From Setophaga petechia (lineage: Eukaryota; Chordata; Aves; Passeriformes; Parulidae): DNA of 64,000 bases. The notes beneath the pieces are model-generated. The model searched no databases, had not been told where the DNA came from, and saw nothing but the letters and a program-made list of their open reading frames with translations. A program made the position numbers and the translations under genes. This document shows, one piece after another, positions 36,801 to 47,941 of the stretch; positions within the stretch are counted from its first letter, which is position 1, and the number at the start of each line of letters is the position of its first letter. The stretch covers positions 29,444,557-29,508,556 of the forward strand of contig JANCRA010000008.1 of the NCBI GenBank assembly GCA_024362935.1. Reading direction: 5' to 3'.

Positions 36801-39241
36801 TGTTTTTCAACCAAAACATTAATTTCCTGTTTTATGTTTGTGCAAGTGATTATTTTTGCCTGACAATTTGATAGCTTGCCCATTTTTCAATTGAATTCCT
36901 GATTTAGTTGCAAGCTACTGCTTCATTTTGTTGAGATTTTGCTTATTAGTTCTAATTCTGAGGTTTAATTTGCTTACCAGCCATTTTTACCTAGTGTTAT
37001 CTGTTGATTTAATATGTATGATCTGTGTTCAAAGGCTTGGAATAGTTAAAGTGATAATCCTATACTCAGACAAGGACAGAATTCCAGAATTCCACTCACT
37101 GTCTCTCTCAGTTAGCTTTGCTTATTGAGAAGAGGCCACTGAGAAGTCTCTGGTTTGCCAGTTTCTCTGCCATGAAAGGCAGTTCTGGAATGTGAAGCAC
37201 TTAAAACTAGAAACAAAAATGCCAACATGAACCAAGAAACATGCTGGCTTTTGAAGAAATATGCAAGAATATCCTCGAGGGGTCCAGAAATGTAACAAGT
37301 TCGTAACCATTTTCAGCTCTCTTATTCTGTGTTCAGCTAATTAGTACAGCTTGAACCACCAAGAAATGTTTGCATTTTGACCCTGTCATTACCCTTGTAA
37401 AGGAAACAACATCATAAATCCCAGAGAATTAGCTCAGCTCTCTGACTGACAGCAGAAGTACAAGGGGAAATGTGGTAATAGGATAGGCACTCAACCCTGC
37501 ATGGCCTGAGTCCACAACTGAGCATGACTCTTAAAGGTTTTGTGTTCAGAGGTGAGAGATGAGAATAATTTTTGGTCCAAAAGGTTGACCTTCAAAGAAA
37601 GGTCTTAAGACCTGAAGTTGTTCAAGGAAGAGTTAGAGGGAAGGAGGCAGAGGGGCTTCAAGCATGAAGGAACTGACTGTCAGGAGGAAAAGCAGAGGCA
37701 GGATCTTCCCTCCGCTGCAGTGAGAAGGGAACAACTTGCCAACTTTATGGTTTGTCAGACTGTCTGAGGAGATAGAGCAGTCTGTCTGCCAGGAAAGCTG
37801 ATGTCCCTTGTAGCCCAGTGTAGGATTCTCTGACTTGCTCCTGTTACACGGTTCTTCAGTACCTGAATTCATTCCTTTTTATTCCTGAATCTTTAAAGGC
37901 TCTCTCTGAGCTTCTTTTCCTTTTGTGTGCATAATGATTTTATTCTTTTCCATCATGAAAAAATACTTTTTTAAACCTCCAGCCTCATTTAACAGGAAGT
38001 TGGCAATCACTGTTTTATATTCTCCAGGTATTAATTTTTCTGATTATCTCCCAAGCAATTTCTGCTTTGTGTGCTGTATGAGGTTCCATTCACATCAAGG
38101 AAATACAAACAAATCCCTCTCAGCAAAACAACAGGTTTTTTACTCCATCTTCACTCTTGCACAGAGTTTGTTAAACCAGGTAGTATTCTTCTTATACTAT
38201 CCTGATTCTTGGGTTATCATTTAATTTCTTCCTCCTGTGTCTCATTTATTGTCTCATTCCTCCAGTAGGTGGAGAAATGTCAGCTTTCTTCTAGACATAT
38301 TTTTTAGGTGGTGTTGTCTGTAGCTTTTATACTGACAGTACACATATCTGTATGAATCTGCTCTAAGTCTAACTTAATAGACTCTCTAGGGGTTTTTCTA
38401 GTAGTACCTGAGAAATAAGGTGGACAAGAAGAAGCTTAAACTTAATTCAAGTGATATTAGCAATGTCAGGTAATTTTTTTTCCAAGCAAGTGTTGTTCTC
38501 TGTTTTCCTCCCAAACTTCTCTTAGCCAAAGGAGAGGATGGTAGTCATGACTGCAATCCTCCTGTGGAAGATCTATTAGTGTATGTTCTGCTGAGTATAA
38601 TGTTGCCATTTTCCTCAATCTGCTTAATCACCACATGAATTCATGGTTCTAGTTTCAAGATCACAGCCAGCTGCTGAGGAGGGCTCATTGCAAACCAAGT
38701 GGTGAGCTAGCAGCCAAACCTCTCTCTTTGTCCTTGGCATATCCAGTTAACTGATATACTCTCCAAGGCAGCAAAAACACAATGATGATATGAAACAATG
38801 TGTTAAAACAATTTTGTGGGATAATTCAAACATAGCATAGCATGTCCTTCTCATGTTGGATGTAGGAAGGCTTTGAGCACCTAAAACAAAAGCTTTAGAA
38901 GCTGTATTTTCAAAGGCTCTCTATGTACAGTTGTTTGGTGTGTCCCTACTTATTTCTGGCACCAATTCTTCTGCTTGTACACAGCCTGGACCTCTTTGAC
39001 CTGAGAGTTGTCACATGTGGCTCCTGCTTAAACCTGACTTTTGGCATTAATGTCCTGACAGCTGTGACTAGAAGTTGTGCTGTGAAAGCGTCCACTGCAT
39101 CAGTGTGGTCATCTAATTGTGGCTTCCAAAATTTCTTCCAAAATACAAAAAGAGGAGCGGAGTGGGCAAAGAAAGGGAGGTTGAAGCCTTGCATGGCTTG
39201 TGATGACCTTTTTTGCTGCAGTGCACCCTTCCTTGATGTAG
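36801..39241. other. Non-coding, no recognisable gene
   Basis: About 2.4 kb of mixed composition. The longest frame in the window (170 codons, 38923-39435) begins here but runs into the LTR at 39242, so its second half is LTR sequence. The roughly 300 bp before the LTR contain a purine-rich stretch (about 39148-39180) but no identifiable retroviral gene. Confidence 0.5.
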
Positions 39242-39664
39242 TGTGGCATTCACATTCTCTGAAAAAATTCCTTCACGCTGGGTTTTTCTCCTGGGAAGCT
39301 GAAAGGCAGCAAGAGAAGCTTCAGAGAAAAGGAAAACAGTTCTTATCTTATTTCCTTCTCCTGTGTTGTGCTTGTGTAGAATGTGTTTGGAGATTGTTTA
39401 CCCAAAGGTGTTTGCTTGATTGGACTCTGGTGTGAGTTGTTTTGACTCATTGGCCAATTGGGGCCAAGCTGTGTCAGGACTCTGGAAAGAGTCACAAGTT
39501 TTCGTTATTATCTTTCTAGCATTCAGTAAGTATATTTTCTGTATTTTTTAATATATTATAGTATAATATTCTTTAATATAATATAGTATAATAAAGTAAT
39601 AAATTAGCCTTCTGAGAACATGGAGTCATTCTCTCCCCTCATCAGTGGACCTGCATTTACAATA
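39242..39664 (+). mobile_element. Solo LTR, songbird-type endogenous retrovirus
   Basis: Starts 'TGTGGCATTCACATTCTCTG' and continues 'CCTTCACGCTGGGTTTTTCT', then 'GAAGCTGAAAGGCAGC'. It also carries 'GAGATTGTTTACCCAAAGG', 'GTTGTTTTGACTCATTGGCC', 'AAGAGTCACAAGTTTTCGTT' and 'AGCATTCAGTAAGTAT'. An AT-rich block follows (39547-39600) with AATAAA signals at 39590-39595 and 39598-39603, then 'CTTCTGAGAACATGGAGTCA'. This ordered set matches an LTR family I know from passerine genomes. It is about 420 bp with no internal retroviral genes on either side, so it is a solo LTR. The 3' end is degraded (near 39664) and no target-site duplication is visible. It still carries a CCAAT-like ATTGGCCAATTGG element and polyadenylation signals. 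Confidence 0.85.
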
Positions 39665-41695
39665 ATTAATTGTGGTTTTGTCATTACAGTGGTAGCCCAG
39701 ATGTCGTGAGGGGAAGATGAGAATGCTTGGTATTAAAGAGGGGTGTACATCATGGGAATTCTGAGTTCTAGGCTGTCCTTACAGAGGATAGCTATAATCT
39801 GGGCAGGAAGGCAAAGTTGCATACCTGCTTTTCCTGCTTGTCATTTCCCTCTGGCTACTGACAGTTAAATTGGTTCCCTGAGGTGCCTGACTCTTCTCAC
39901 ATGCTGCCTGCTGAAAGCCAAAGGCCATTTATGTGTTCTGTGCCATGTACTGGCACAACAGGATTAGCAACCCCAAGTCTGAAGTCATCTATCTCTGTTT
40001 TTCCTGGGTCTCCCAAAAGCATTTCTGAAAACACTGCAAAGGAGGAGAAACAGAATTGTTCCTGACTGTGGGTCTTCCATTTTGCTGTGATTTCTTGCGA
40101 CCTCAACATATTCTTCAGGACTTAGAATTGCTTTGAAATGACAATAATTTGTGGTTGAATCTAAAAGAGCCACTGATGCAGGCTTTGGGGGAGGTGTGAA
40201 GAAAGCAGACTCTCTCAGCTGACAGCCCTGCAGGATTCAACCTACTGGTTCAGTGAGCTCACAAATAGGATACTGTCCATGGAGGGATGTTCTTTTATTT
40301 CAGTAAGATACCTCTCTGAAATCTAGGTAAATTATTTAGAAAGATAGGCATTAACTTGCAATTAGATTTTATTACTTAGCTAAGAGGAAAGAAAACAAAC
40401 ACACTTTAAATTTTTTAAAATTATTGAAACATAGACATTAGGTTTGTAATTTGGTGAGTGGTGAAAAGCCAAAATTCACATTCACACTAGCTTGTTAATT
40501 AAGGACTTATTATTAGTAAGTGATTAACAAACTTAGTTGAGTCATCACCCACAAGCTGGTTGGTGGGTACATGCCATCACATCCTCATTTGTACACTAAC
40601 TCCCTCATTTTCAACCTTTCATTGTTAGCTACCACTGGCCCTGGAGGCATGGACTGAGCTGTCAGTCCTCAGGATTTAGTTGCGACATTTGTGATATTAG
40701 GAGTTTTACTTAACACCATGATTCCTGCATTGTTGTTGTTATACAATTACTCTCCATCCTCCCTGCAGAAATAAATTCTTGGAATTTTTTTTTCCTCTTA
40801 AATAAGAAGGTCACATTTAAACTATGAACGTTATAGAACTAGGGAAAAAAATATGTCTCTGTGTTTGCTTTTTAGTGTTATTTTAATTGAAGAAGTGGGT
40901 TTTTTGATGCTTGATATTGGTAGTACTATAAAATTACTGATGGTTTGTTATTGATAAACATGATTTGTTTACCTCCCATCTGCAGTGGTAGACAATTTGC
41001 AATAGGTTACCTGCTAAAATGGCTTATTTTAGGTAATACTTCTGTTAATGATAAATAATTGGCTTTTTTAATGCCACTCAAGATTCATCCCTTGTAAATC
41101 ACAGGAAGGATTTTGCTACAGCCACAGAGAGACTGTAACCTGTCTTTAGAGCTAGTTTCTCTTTGTTTAAATGTCCCTCTGAATTGTAGTTGAACACGCT
41201 TCACTGGCATTGATTGCACTGTGTCAGTGCCATGCCCATCCATCCATTTTGGGGGGGATTGGCTCTGTGGCAAAGTTCCATCAGTCACTTCTGCCGTCAT
41301 AGCTTGGTATGATTTGTACTAGTCTAATTGGGTCACAATTTCAGCTAATAATGATTGATCAAAGCTTTTTATCAGTGTGAGAGGAGGATGTGTGACCTTT
41401 TATCTATTTCTCTGCTTTCTGAAAAACTTGTTTTTCAGTTATTAACATCATATAAACATTTAACTTGCTGAAGAAAAGTAAAAAAGGGATGGAAATGTGT
41501 GTTTCATTAAAATGTCTTTTTCTAGTCGTCTGTTATTGTGAATATAACATTTTAATATGAAACTGCCAAGTAAATGCTACTCTTCAAATTTTTTTGAGGG
41601 AAACTGGTAGTCCCTCTGCAGATTCAGTTGCAACATGCTCACTTTTGAACTCCCTATTTTAATATTTTTTTCCCTCAGTATCATTACTAATTTTT
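39665..41695. other. Non-coding, no recognisable feature
   Basis: About 2 kb. Short overlapping frames (60-71 codons) lie on both strands near 39883-40173 and 41085-41300, none recognisable. No transposon consensus was identified. Confidence 0.5.
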
Positions 41696-42230
41696 TGTCC
41701 CTCTGTATTCAGCACTGCTGAGGCTGCAACTCAAATCCTGTTTTCTGTTTGGGCCCCTCAAAACAATAAAGACATTAGGATGCTGAAATGTGTCCAGAGA
41801 AGGGTAGTGGAGCTGGTGTAGGGTCTGGAGAACAAGTCTCATGAGGAGTGGCTGAGGGAGCTGGGGCTGTTTAACCTGCAGGAAAAGACAGTGAGGTGGC
41901 ATCTTATCAGTCTCTACAACTACCTGAGCCAGGTGGGGGGTCTATCTCTTCTCCAGGTAACAAGCAACAGCACAGAAGGAAATGTTGTCAGGTTGTGCCA
42001 GAAGAGGTTTAAACTGGATATTGGAAAAAATTTCTTCACAGCAAGGGTGGTCAGGCACTGCAACAGATTGTCCAGGGAAGTAGCGGAGTCACCATCTCTG
42101 GAACTGTTCAAGAGATGTATGGATACAGCGCTTGGGGCCATGGTTTAGTGGTGAACATGCTGATGGTGCTAGGTTAACAGCTGGAATTGATGATCTTAGA
42201 GGTCTTTTCCAACCTTAATGTTTCTATGAG
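41696..42230 (+). mobile_element. CR1 LINE 3' region
   Basis: Plus-strand CR1 of about 535 bp. Blocks in order are 'TATTCAGCACTGCTGAGGCT' near 41706, 'GTGTCCAGAGAAGGGTAGTG' near 41790, 'GGTCTGGAGAACAAGTCTCA' at 41821-41840, and 'TCTCTACAACTACCTGAGCC' near 41911. Then come 'CTGGATATTGGAAAAAATTT' near 42014, 'GGTGGTCAGGCACTGCAACA' near 42046, 'CATGGTTTAGTGGTGAACAT' near 42140, and the tail 'GGTCTTTTCCAACCTTAATG'. The tail type (TTTTCCAACCTTAATGATTCTATG-like) marks a different CR1 subfamily from the copy at 32303-32940. An 85-codon frame (41891-42148) is the ORF2 C-terminus, including VRLCQKRFKLDIGKNFFTAR. One terminal repeat unit remains. Confidence 0.93.
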
Positions 42231-43177
42231 TTCAGAACTACCAGTATACCAGTGGTTTGCCAGATCCTGGTATACCTTACAGTAATTTTTCTCCTGTTGT
42301 AAGTAAAGAAGAAAGATACATTTTCTCTTCTGAGGCTATCTGGCTCTTGAAGGATTACCTTTAAAAAATTCTGTCATTGTAATAGGACATAAAAGAGTGT
42401 ATGGTTTTTATTTAGAATGGCCACTGTCAGTACATTCAGTTGTTTCTCCATCTAATAGGACCTAAGGAAAGTACTGGTAGTGTTTAAGGTATGTGAACAC
42501 GCAGGACTGTAACCCTCTGGTTCTAAAACTGTGATGTAATATAAAATTCTCAAAAGCATACTTTACATATCTGTGGGGTGCTTCTACTACCCTTTAAGCC
42601 TTATAACCTATTTATCCATTGTGTTTTTATAATCCATAGGGCTAGGGTGGCTGTCATCATCTTAAAATGTAGCACAAGCCAGTTCCTTCGCTGCACTGTT
42701 CGCATTTCCATTCTGGTGTGTCTGAATCATTGTACTACGCGAGTGCCTTTTTCATACTTAAAAATAGACTCAATAACCATCTTCCTTCTCTGCCTTTCGT
42801 TTTACAACTGCAGTAGCAGCTACATTTCCTGTCTCAATAGCACTTATGAAGCAATTAGGCAAATTTAGGACAGATTTTGCTACTGAATGCTAGACAGATT
42901 TCTCTTTATCCTCACTAGAACTTGTGCATGGACAGATTATACCCTAATGGCCTAGTTCTTTTTCTGCCCCCGCAAGAAGCACTCTTCTCATTTTACACAT
43001 GGGCCATTTGATTTGGTGCCACAAAATGAAATTGATGGATCCTCTAATTGGTCACTTGTAATTAATTAGTATAAAAAATCATTTATCTTTTTCTGTATTG
43101 TATCTTCTGTAGTCTTCAATGACTACTGCTTGTGGTTACACAGCTGAAGGAAATTATTAGCAGGGAAATTGTGGACC
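42231..43177. other. Non-coding, no recognisable feature
   Basis: About 950 bp between two CR1 copies. One 96-codon frame (42578-42868) shows no recognisable domain. I see no repeat family. Confidence 0.5.
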
Positions 43178-43603
43178 TGTGGGAGCAGGTCCAGAAGAGG
43201 GCCATAAAGATGATCAGGAGGCTGGAACAGCTCTCCTATGACCACAGGCTGAATGAGTATAGCCTGGAGAATCTGAGATCCAGTGAGATCTCATTGCAGT
43301 CTTCCAGACATGAAGTACAGGGGGGAGAGTGACTTTTTACATGGGTGCATAGCAATAGGAAAATTGGTAACAGTTTTAAACTAAAAAGGAAAAGATTTAG
43401 GTTAGATTTTACGAAGAAAATATTTGCTCTGAGGATAGTAAAGCACTAGAGTGGGTTGCCCACAGGAGGTCTGTCTCTGGGAATGTTCAAGACCAGACTG
43501 GGTGGGGCTTTGAGCAACATGGTCTAGTGGGTGACATCTCTGGCTGTGGGAGTGTGGGTTGGAACTAGATTTTTATACTTCCTTCCAAACAAGGTTATTC
43601 TAC
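43178..43603 (+). mobile_element. Decayed CR1 LINE 3' region
   Basis: Plus-strand CR1. 'GGTCCAGAAGAGGGCCATAA' at 43188-43207 and 'ATGATCAGGAGGCTGGAACA' begin the copy. Blocks near 43350 ('CATAGCAATAGGAAAATTGG'), 43398 ('TTTAGGTTAGATTTTACGAA'), 43440 and 43490 ('GACCAGACTGGGTGGGGCTT') follow. It ends 'GGTTGGAACTAGATTTTTAT', 'CTTCCTTCCAAAC', 'GGTTATTCTAC'. The first 66-codon frame (43132-43332) includes EQVQKRAIKMIRRLEQLSYD, the ORF2 thumb region. It is more diverged than the copy at 41696. Same strand and 0.95 kb spacing could suggest a pair, but the tail types differ, so these are two insertions. Confidence 0.85.
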
Positions 43604-44594
43604 AAAATTAGAAAGATTTATAAAAAGTAAAATGAAAATATTTCAGAAAAAAACCCAAAATGGCTCCAAAAGTAACAATTTTTTTAGTATTTCTGTAAAA
43701 TCCCAGTGTTTCAATTAAGTTGAGGGATAAAATAGACATTTTTTTAAAATCAGGTAAAGTCAAGAAATCTTACCTAGAACCATGATTAAGTGCATATTAA
43801 CAAAGCTAAACTTATAAAAGACAAGTATAATATATATTATAGAAATATGTATCACTTATATAAATAAAAATTAAAAAGGGCACATGAGTCGTACCAGTCC
43901 ATTGCTGTATTTATGGCTATTACTAAATAGCAACGATAATTATTCTGATTTATATCAGAATACACCCCAAAACAAACTATTACTTAGACCCTCCTTATAA
44001 ATTTCTTCCTCCAGAATAGCAATGAATATCAATATTCCACCTCCCCTCTGTTCACACATATTGTATTACTGAAAAGAGCTTTCTTGCTGAATTACAGAGG
44101 CAAGAAGTACTTTTGAAAGGAGCGGTTGTGCAGGAAGGATTCATTGTGCAGAATTCTGTGTTTCAGAACTGGTAACAAAAATTTCTACCATAGACATAGG
44201 GCTTGAGTCACCTGTGACTATGAAACACCAGGGTGGTGTGTATGCAAACACAATTAAATTTAGTCATGGCAAGGGGTTCCTGATTGGAACAAGTACCATG
44301 GTACAAGACATGGGTAATACCTCATTAAATAATTAGAACATTCTGCAAAAATCTGGCCAAAATGTTCACACCATTCATACAGGAACAGCCCAAAGGAGAT
44401 GAATAAGAGAATGAGAGATTCCTAGGGGGAAAATGTTATAACTTGTTCAGTGAAATGATGATGAGAAAGCACATGAATATTTTCCAACTAGCTTTGGTGC
44501 TTGTTATCTTTCTGTTCAAAGAGCAAATGCATGTACAGTATTCATAGAGCATTTAGATTTGAAGGTTTTAAAAAGTTCCTGCACATCCAAAGAG
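43604..44594. other. Non-coding, no recognisable feature
   Basis: About 1 kb of A+T-rich sequence. No frame, repeat family or RNA gene was recognised. It lies directly 5' of a possible LTR and contains no identifiable retroviral coding sequence. Confidence 0.5.
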
Positions 44595-44863
44595 TGATGC
44601 TCTGAGATGACCTACATCACGGGAGGTTGTGAGGGCAGAGAGTTTGGAATACTTATTGGCTGTGTGCAGGCTCTGTAACTGTGTTTATATAGGGAAAACG
44701 TGTGCACGTGCACGAATATACGTATATGTGTGTATTCCCTGTATGTGGAATACCTGCCCAGCCTTGCTATTGGCTGGACCTGGGGGCACAGAGCTGGGGC
44801 AGGCTCACCTCTGTTGGGCCACCAGATTCAACAGTTCTAATAAAGATCATTAGGAGTTTCACA
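44595..44863 (+). mobile_element. Possible solo LTR (promoter plus poly(A) architecture)
   Basis: This G+C-richer block of about 270 bp has LTR-like signals in the right order. A reversed CCAAT box (ATTGGC, 44655-44660) is followed by a TATA box (TTTATATAGG, 44684-44693), a purine/pyrimidine-rich middle, a second ATTGGC near 44769, and AATAAA at 44839-44844. The end is 'GGAGTTTCACA' at 44863. TG at 44595 or 44628 and CA at 44863 would be plausible termini, but I see no target-site duplication and do not recognise the family. A promoter with a short transcript is an alternative. Confidence 0.35.
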
Positions 44864-47825
44864 GAATAAATCCCCTGTTTCTATGTAGGTCAAGGACATT
44901 GGCAATGTTTCTTATCTTCCTATGCCCTCACTTTGTGATACATCATTGCTGAGTCAAAGGGGGTTTTACCACAAGTTTTCAGCTTAATGAAGTGAGTAGG
45001 GAATATTCTGTGGGTTTGGTTTATTGGAGCACATGCTCTTGAGATTCTTCTTACTGTGTGGTATCTTGGATTTGCTGGAATGGGGCTTGATGAACAAGGC
45101 CTAATTTTATATGGCCGTGGGCAGATTATACTGACTACATGCCACCAACTGGAAGTGTTTTCCTTCTAAGTAGTTGGATTGCTTGAACTTTCTGTGTTGA
45201 TCTTGTGCATAAGCTCTGGAAAGCAGCAGAAAAGAAATGGTTGACCCCTTCTCCTCTTGGTATTCATAACTAAAAAAATGTTCCTAGACTTGGCTCCTGT
45301 ATTGCCACATATCAGCAGTAGAGGACAAACTTCTCTTCTGCTGGAGTACAGTGAACACTCCCATTCGTACAAAGCAGCATGACCTTCATCCTGCAGAGCT
45401 CCATTCTTGATTCATATTCAACTCTATGAACTACTACATGCTCTGATATTTTAATTTACACATGCAAGACTAACAAATTGGTGTTTTGGTTTTTTTGTTA
45501 TTATTTAATTTGGTGGGTTTCATTGTTCTGAAATGTCATATAAAATTTTCAAAGCAAATTTTCTTTTGCATTTTCCTACTGTTTTTTTAACAACTGGATA
45601 GTAGTTCAGTCTGCATAGGATGTTTGTTAGCCTGCTTACAAAATATCGCAAAATGGTGTCAAAAACCTTGTTAAAAAAAAGATATGCCACCCCCCTTGCT
45701 TTTCCTTCAGATACAATGATTGTTTTCTATCAAAAAGGATGATCTGACTGGTTTAGCATAATTTGCCCTTTATGTTTATGATGAAGTCAGCAGTGAAGCA
45801 TGAAGAAAAATAAATTGAAAACAGTCAGTTATGCACTAAAATTGTGTCCTTCAATATCTCTCTAAATTTTTGGAAATCAAAATTGACTTTAGCTATGCTT
45901 TTTATAAGATATCTCAAAGCACAAGTGTTAATGTCATATATCTAGGTGTATAATATACAAAATCCAAACCAAGCTAAACAAAGACCTGTAGAAGAAAATT
46001 CTTAACCATTTTCCAAATGAAATGAGGAAATGACATGTAATACATTTTTTTTTTAATATTAAGAAGGGTTAAAGTAAATAATTTCACTTAAATTCTCTAA
46101 TGTAGAGATAAATTTGTCTTCTGCCAATACAAAAAATAAAAAAATTTCAAAATTTCCTCCATGGAATGTTCAGATACGTTGAAACTTGAAGTTAGGAAGG
46201 ATTTGGCAGGCTCTTCTCCTGATCGGTGGTAGAATAATGTTAAAATATACCTCTGTATTACAGGATTAATATACTTCTATATAATTCAGGGATTGAATTG
46301 CAATGTATTTTTCATATTACATTACTTTTGAAAATTATGTCACTCTAGTATTTCCTTGGACATCTCTTTATTGAGACATCATGGAGCAAATCTGCGACAT
46401 GTTTATAAGGCTTAGAGCATTTTGATTTTTATTTTTAATTTAGATTTAAAAATAAACAACCCACAACAGATACCTTCACAACTAATTACAATGATGTCTG
46501 AACTAAAATGTTCTATTCAGTCTCTCTGCTGCATTAAATGTATTTTCCAGCATTCAGAAGCAGAGCCTTTGTGTCCTCAGCATCCTGTATTCACTGCAGT
46601 GTAGCTTTCAATATTTTCACATTGCTTAAAATCTGTGTGACTTTATTCACATGGTGCTGAGCTTGAGCTAATATACCCTGCTGGGGGACTTAGCTGCAGC
46701 ACAGAGCTCTGGCAGAATATCTCCTGGTGTTGTAAGAACGACTTGTTAAACTCTGTACATGTTGTTTACGTAGCAGTGGCATTTTGAAGTTCTGACAAAT
46801 GCTTCCACAGCTGTAGGTAGTATCAGGCACTTGGTTATTATTAGGAAATTTGCTAACATGTTGGGAATATTTGTATGCACAATGACTGTAGCCAAAGCTA
46901 CTCTTTGTTGTTAGGCACAACAAAAAAATGGTCCTAAAAGTTCTTAAGTCTCCCATTACTATAACCCCAGGGGACTGTGGAAGCTAATAGCATTGGCAGA
47001 AGCTCCTTACAAATTACAAGCAACACCCATATGCCAACGTTTGTTGCTAAGTGAAATAAATTCTTACTAGCACCACCAAGTTTCTGGAAATGCTTGTGAC
47101 AGCTGTGAACCCCAAAGTCGGTGATTAATGTCAGCTGCAAGCATTGCCAGCTGCCCGACAGAGCTTGTAAGAGCCAGGAATGCTGAACAGCAAGGCTCCT
47201 GAGGGCTGGGAGCATTGCTGGCTTCCCAGCAACAAATGTAACAGCCACACATCCTGAAATGCAGGAGTCACAGCATCTTCTCTTTTGTCCATTTCTGCTT
47301 GGCTCTCATGAGATCTAATTGCCAAGATGAAACTTGAGGAATTTTAGAATATCCACATAGTTATTTTTGCTGGTAAGCTTCCTTATGAGAAATTATTCGT
47401 TTATTTTTAATATAGTTTTCAGGTGTCCTTGCATTTTCAAGAAAGAAGGGGGCTGGATTCTGAACGTGGCCATGTTTTTTATTTATTGCCCGAGGGTGGG
47501 GACAGATTTTACAGAACCACTTATAAAATTCTTATCCTGGGAGCAATTTCATGCTATTTCCTATCTCATTATAATTGAAAGCTGCCTAAAGACTAGAGAT
47601 TTAGCTTCAACTAAGATTTGCCAGAGTCGTCTCACTGTGCCAGCAAGTTGCACCCTCTGCTTGTTGTCTCTTTGGGAAGCTGCAGTGAGTATAGGAAGAA
47701 CTAGTAATGAATCATAAGCCTTTAAAGATCTGAATCTGTATGCATGTAAATGGTCAGTGGATAGGCCAGTTGTCCTACAGTATTTTAAATGTCATGCTGC
47801 TACACAGGTGTCCTAAGGCATGCTT
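44864..47825. other. Non-coding, no recognisable gene
   Basis: About 3 kb. Near 46934-47325 three overlapping minus-strand frames (61-104 codons) fall in a slightly G+C-richer patch, but no family is recognisable. The rest is A+T-rich and featureless. Confidence 0.5.
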
Positions 47826-47941
47826 ATCATGGAATCATAGAATTGTGAAGGTTGGAAAAGACGTCTTCATCAAGTCAGTTGTTAATCCAGCACCTCCGGG
47901 TTCACCACTAAACTATCTCCAGTAATTAAAACACCTCTAAC
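47826..47941 (-). mobile_element. CR1 LINE 3'-terminal fragment, minus strand
   Basis: On the plus strand 'ATCATGGAATCATAGAATTG' (terminal repeats, reverse complement) runs into 'GAAGGTTGGAAAAGACGTCT', 'CATCAAGTCAGTTGTTAATC', and 'CACCACTAAACTATCTCCAG'. This is the reverse complement of the same tail type as the CR1 at 41696-42230. Only about 115 bp of the 3' UTR were inserted, a typical severe 5' truncation. Confidence 0.9.

Noticed and set aside
38923..39241. Internal (env-like) retroviral sequence upstream of the LTR at 39242
   Set aside because: A purine-rich stretch at about 39148-39180 looked like a polypurine tract, but it is some 60 bp from the LTR start and no retroviral domain is visible in the frame.
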